Shown one piece after another: positions 13,086-14,304 of a stretch of DNA of 14,304 nt. Every line of letters starts with the position of its first letter. Positions within the stretch are counted from its first letter, which is position 1. This stretch comes from Pseudomonadota bacterium (GTDB lineage: Bacteria; Pseudomonadota; Alphaproteobacteria; Sphingomonadales; Sphingomonadaceae), in the NCBI GenBank assembly GCA_030271565.1, contig JARXKR010000022.1, forward strand, positions 1 through 14,304. The letters run 5' to 3'. The notes under the pieces are model-generated. The model was not told the DNA's origin. It did not search any database and worked only from the letters and a program-made list of their open reading frames with translations. The position numbers and the translations under genes are program-made.

Positions 13086-14303
13086 CTACCGCGTGCTGCG
13101 CTCGAGGTTTCGCCACAGGATGCCGCGCTGGATTTCGTTGGTCCCGGCGTAGATCGAACCGGCGCGGTCGTTGAGGTACTTGGGCATCGCCTTGGCGGTG
13201 TAGCTGGTACCGACGCCGGAATTATCGCCCGGCGGGTCGAACCCGGGAACCTCACCGCCGGGCGTGGTCAGGTGCGGCTGCCATGCTGCGGCATAGGTTC
13301 CGGCACCTTCCAGCTCGAGCTCGGTCAGTCGCTGGCTGAGTTCGGTGCCGATCACCTTGAGCATCGAGGCCTTGACCCCTGGCGCGCCGCCGACCGACAG
13401 GCTCGACATGAATTGCAGCTCGAACGCGTCGAGCGCCTCGATATCGGCCATGATCAGCGACAGCCGCCGGGTCATCCCGCTGCTACCCGCGCCTTCATCG
13501 GTAAGGAAGCGCCGCAACCGCGCCACACGCACCCGCATGCTTGGCGAATAGACGCTCCCGCCGCGTTCGAATTCCATCAGGTATTTGGCGACGGTCCAGC
13601 CATCGTCGACTGCGCCGACCACGTTGGCGGCGGGAACCCGGACTTCGTCGAAAGTGATGTGGTTCTGCACATGCTCGCCCGAGAGCGAGAGGATCGGGCG
13701 GACGCTGACCCCCGATGCCTTCATGTCGATCAGCAGGAAAGTGATGCCTTGCTGCGGCTTGTCGAGCTGCGCGGTGCGCACGAGGCAGAAGATCATGTTC
13801 GCCTCGTGCCCGTGGGTGGTCCACAGCTTGTGTCCGGTGCAGACGAAATCATCCCCGTCGCGCACCGCCTTCATCCGCAGCGAGGCAAGGTCCGAACCCG
13901 ATTCGGTTTCGGAATAGCCCTGGCACCACAGATCATCGCCGTTCAGCATGCGCGGTAGCCAATGCGCCTTCTGTTCGGGCGTGCCGTGGCCGATCAGCAC
14001 CGGGCCGCACATCCCGATCCCCATTGGCGAGAGCGGCGGTGCACCGGCTTTGGCCAGCTCGCAGGTGAAGATATAGCGCTGCACCTGGCTCCACCCGGTG
14101 CCGCCATATTCCTGCGGCCAGGCTGGCGCCACCCAGCCGTGCGCATGCAGCTTGGCCTGCCATGCGAGCGACAATGCCACCGGCGCGTAGACGCTGGTCA
14201 TTTTCGCGGTCGCAGCACGCATTTCGGGGGTGAGTTCGGCGGCGAGAAACGCGCGAACCTCGCCGCGGAAAGCGAGGTCGGCGGGGGTCCAATCGAGGTT
14301 CAT
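13086..14303 (-). CDS. Acyl-CoA dehydrogenase family protein
   Basis: A 405-residue FAD flavoprotein expected to oxidise an acyl-CoA at the alpha-beta bond. Family segments are in order: N-terminal helical domain (FRGEVRAFLAAELTPEMR), CQGYSETESGSDLASL (FAD/substrate site), GHKLWTTHGHEANMIFCLVR, HITFDEVRVPAANVVG, and the C-terminal GSIYAGTNEIQRGILWRNL. The position that carries the catalytic glutamate in medium-chain enzymes (YEGT) is alanine (YAGT). The catalytic base must lie elsewhere, perhaps at FERGG near residue 250, where isovaleryl-type enzymes have theirs. The ATG at 14301-14303 is one base from the window edge, so its ribosome-binding site is not visible. Substrate unknown. Confidence 0.92.
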   Translation of the reverse strand: MNLDWTPADLAFRGEVRAFLAAELTPEMRAATAKMTSVYAPVALSLAWQAKLHAHGWVAPAWPQEYGGTGWSQVQRYIFTCELAKAGAPPLSPMGIGMCGPVLIGHGTPEQKAHWLPRMLNGDDLWCQGYSETESGSDLASLRMKAVRDGDDFVCTGHKLWTTHGHEANMIFCLVRTAQLDKPQQGITFLLIDMKASGVSVRPILSLSGEHVQNHITFDEVRVPAANVVGAVDDGWTVAKYLMEFERGGSVYSPSMRVRVARLRRFLTDEGAGSSGMTRRLSLIMADIEALDAFELQFMSSLSVGGAPGVKASMLKVIGTELSQRLTELELEGAGTYAAAWQPHLTTPGGEVPGFDPPGDNSGVGTSYTAKAMPKYLNDRAGSIYAGTNEIQRGILWRNLERSTR

Positions 14304-14304
14304 G

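Overview
The window is GC-rich bacterial chromosome whose gene content, order and protein character fit an alphaproteobacterium, most likely Sphingomonadales (Erythrobacter, Novosphingobium or Sphingomonas type). The pointers are an F1-ATPase zeta inhibitor gene beside bolA and grxD, short palindromic elements of the kind I associate with sphingomonad genomes, and overall codon use. It is mostly core chromosome. I see no insertion sequence, prophage, integron or CRISPR array.

Layout. Positions 1-1358 (minus) hold most of typA, cut by the window edge. Positions 1453-4721 (minus) are a two-gene ABC exporter of the YbbA/YbbP type. It is divergent from a TesA-like SGNH lipoprotein esterase (4769-5455, plus), the same arrangement as ybbA-ybbP/tesA in E. 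coli. The esterase converges on recF (5604-6677, minus), and the gap between their stop codons is filled by one 145-bp compound palindrome. Divergent from recF is a two-gene unit (6897-7246, plus): an unrecognised 45-residue membrane or exported peptide translationally coupled to a PspC-domain protein. Next come a YhhQ-type queuosine-precursor transporter (minus), tRNA-Arg(TCT) (plus) and a NUDT19-like Nudix hydrolase (minus). From 14303 back to 9335 nine minus-strand genes are packed with little or no spacing: acyl-CoA dehydrogenase, family-6 DNA glycosylase, small membrane protein, leuD, quinone oxidoreductase, cytochrome c', ATPase zeta inhibitor, bolA, grxD.

The most interesting content is regulatory. 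Two plus-strand sites match the sigma-54 (RpoN) -24/-12 consensus with exact spacing. One lies 57 bp upstream of the start of the small peptide-pspC unit, below a long dyad that could bind an enhancer-binding protein; this recalls sigma-54/PspF control of psp genes in enterobacteria. The second lies in the gap between the Nudix gene and grxD, below an inverted repeat whose arms are 42 bp apart. No convincing ORF follows it. Its predicted transcript would fold into a strong 17-bp interrupted hairpin followed by a T-rich stretch, so it may be a sigma-54-dependent small RNA. A third oddity is an in-frame palindromic element of about 89 bp inside the ABC permease gene, adding about 30 Pro/Gly/Ala-rich residues in the manner of Rickettsia palindromic elements.

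All functional calls rest on reading translated motifs and DNA patterns by eye. No database search or folding calculation was run.
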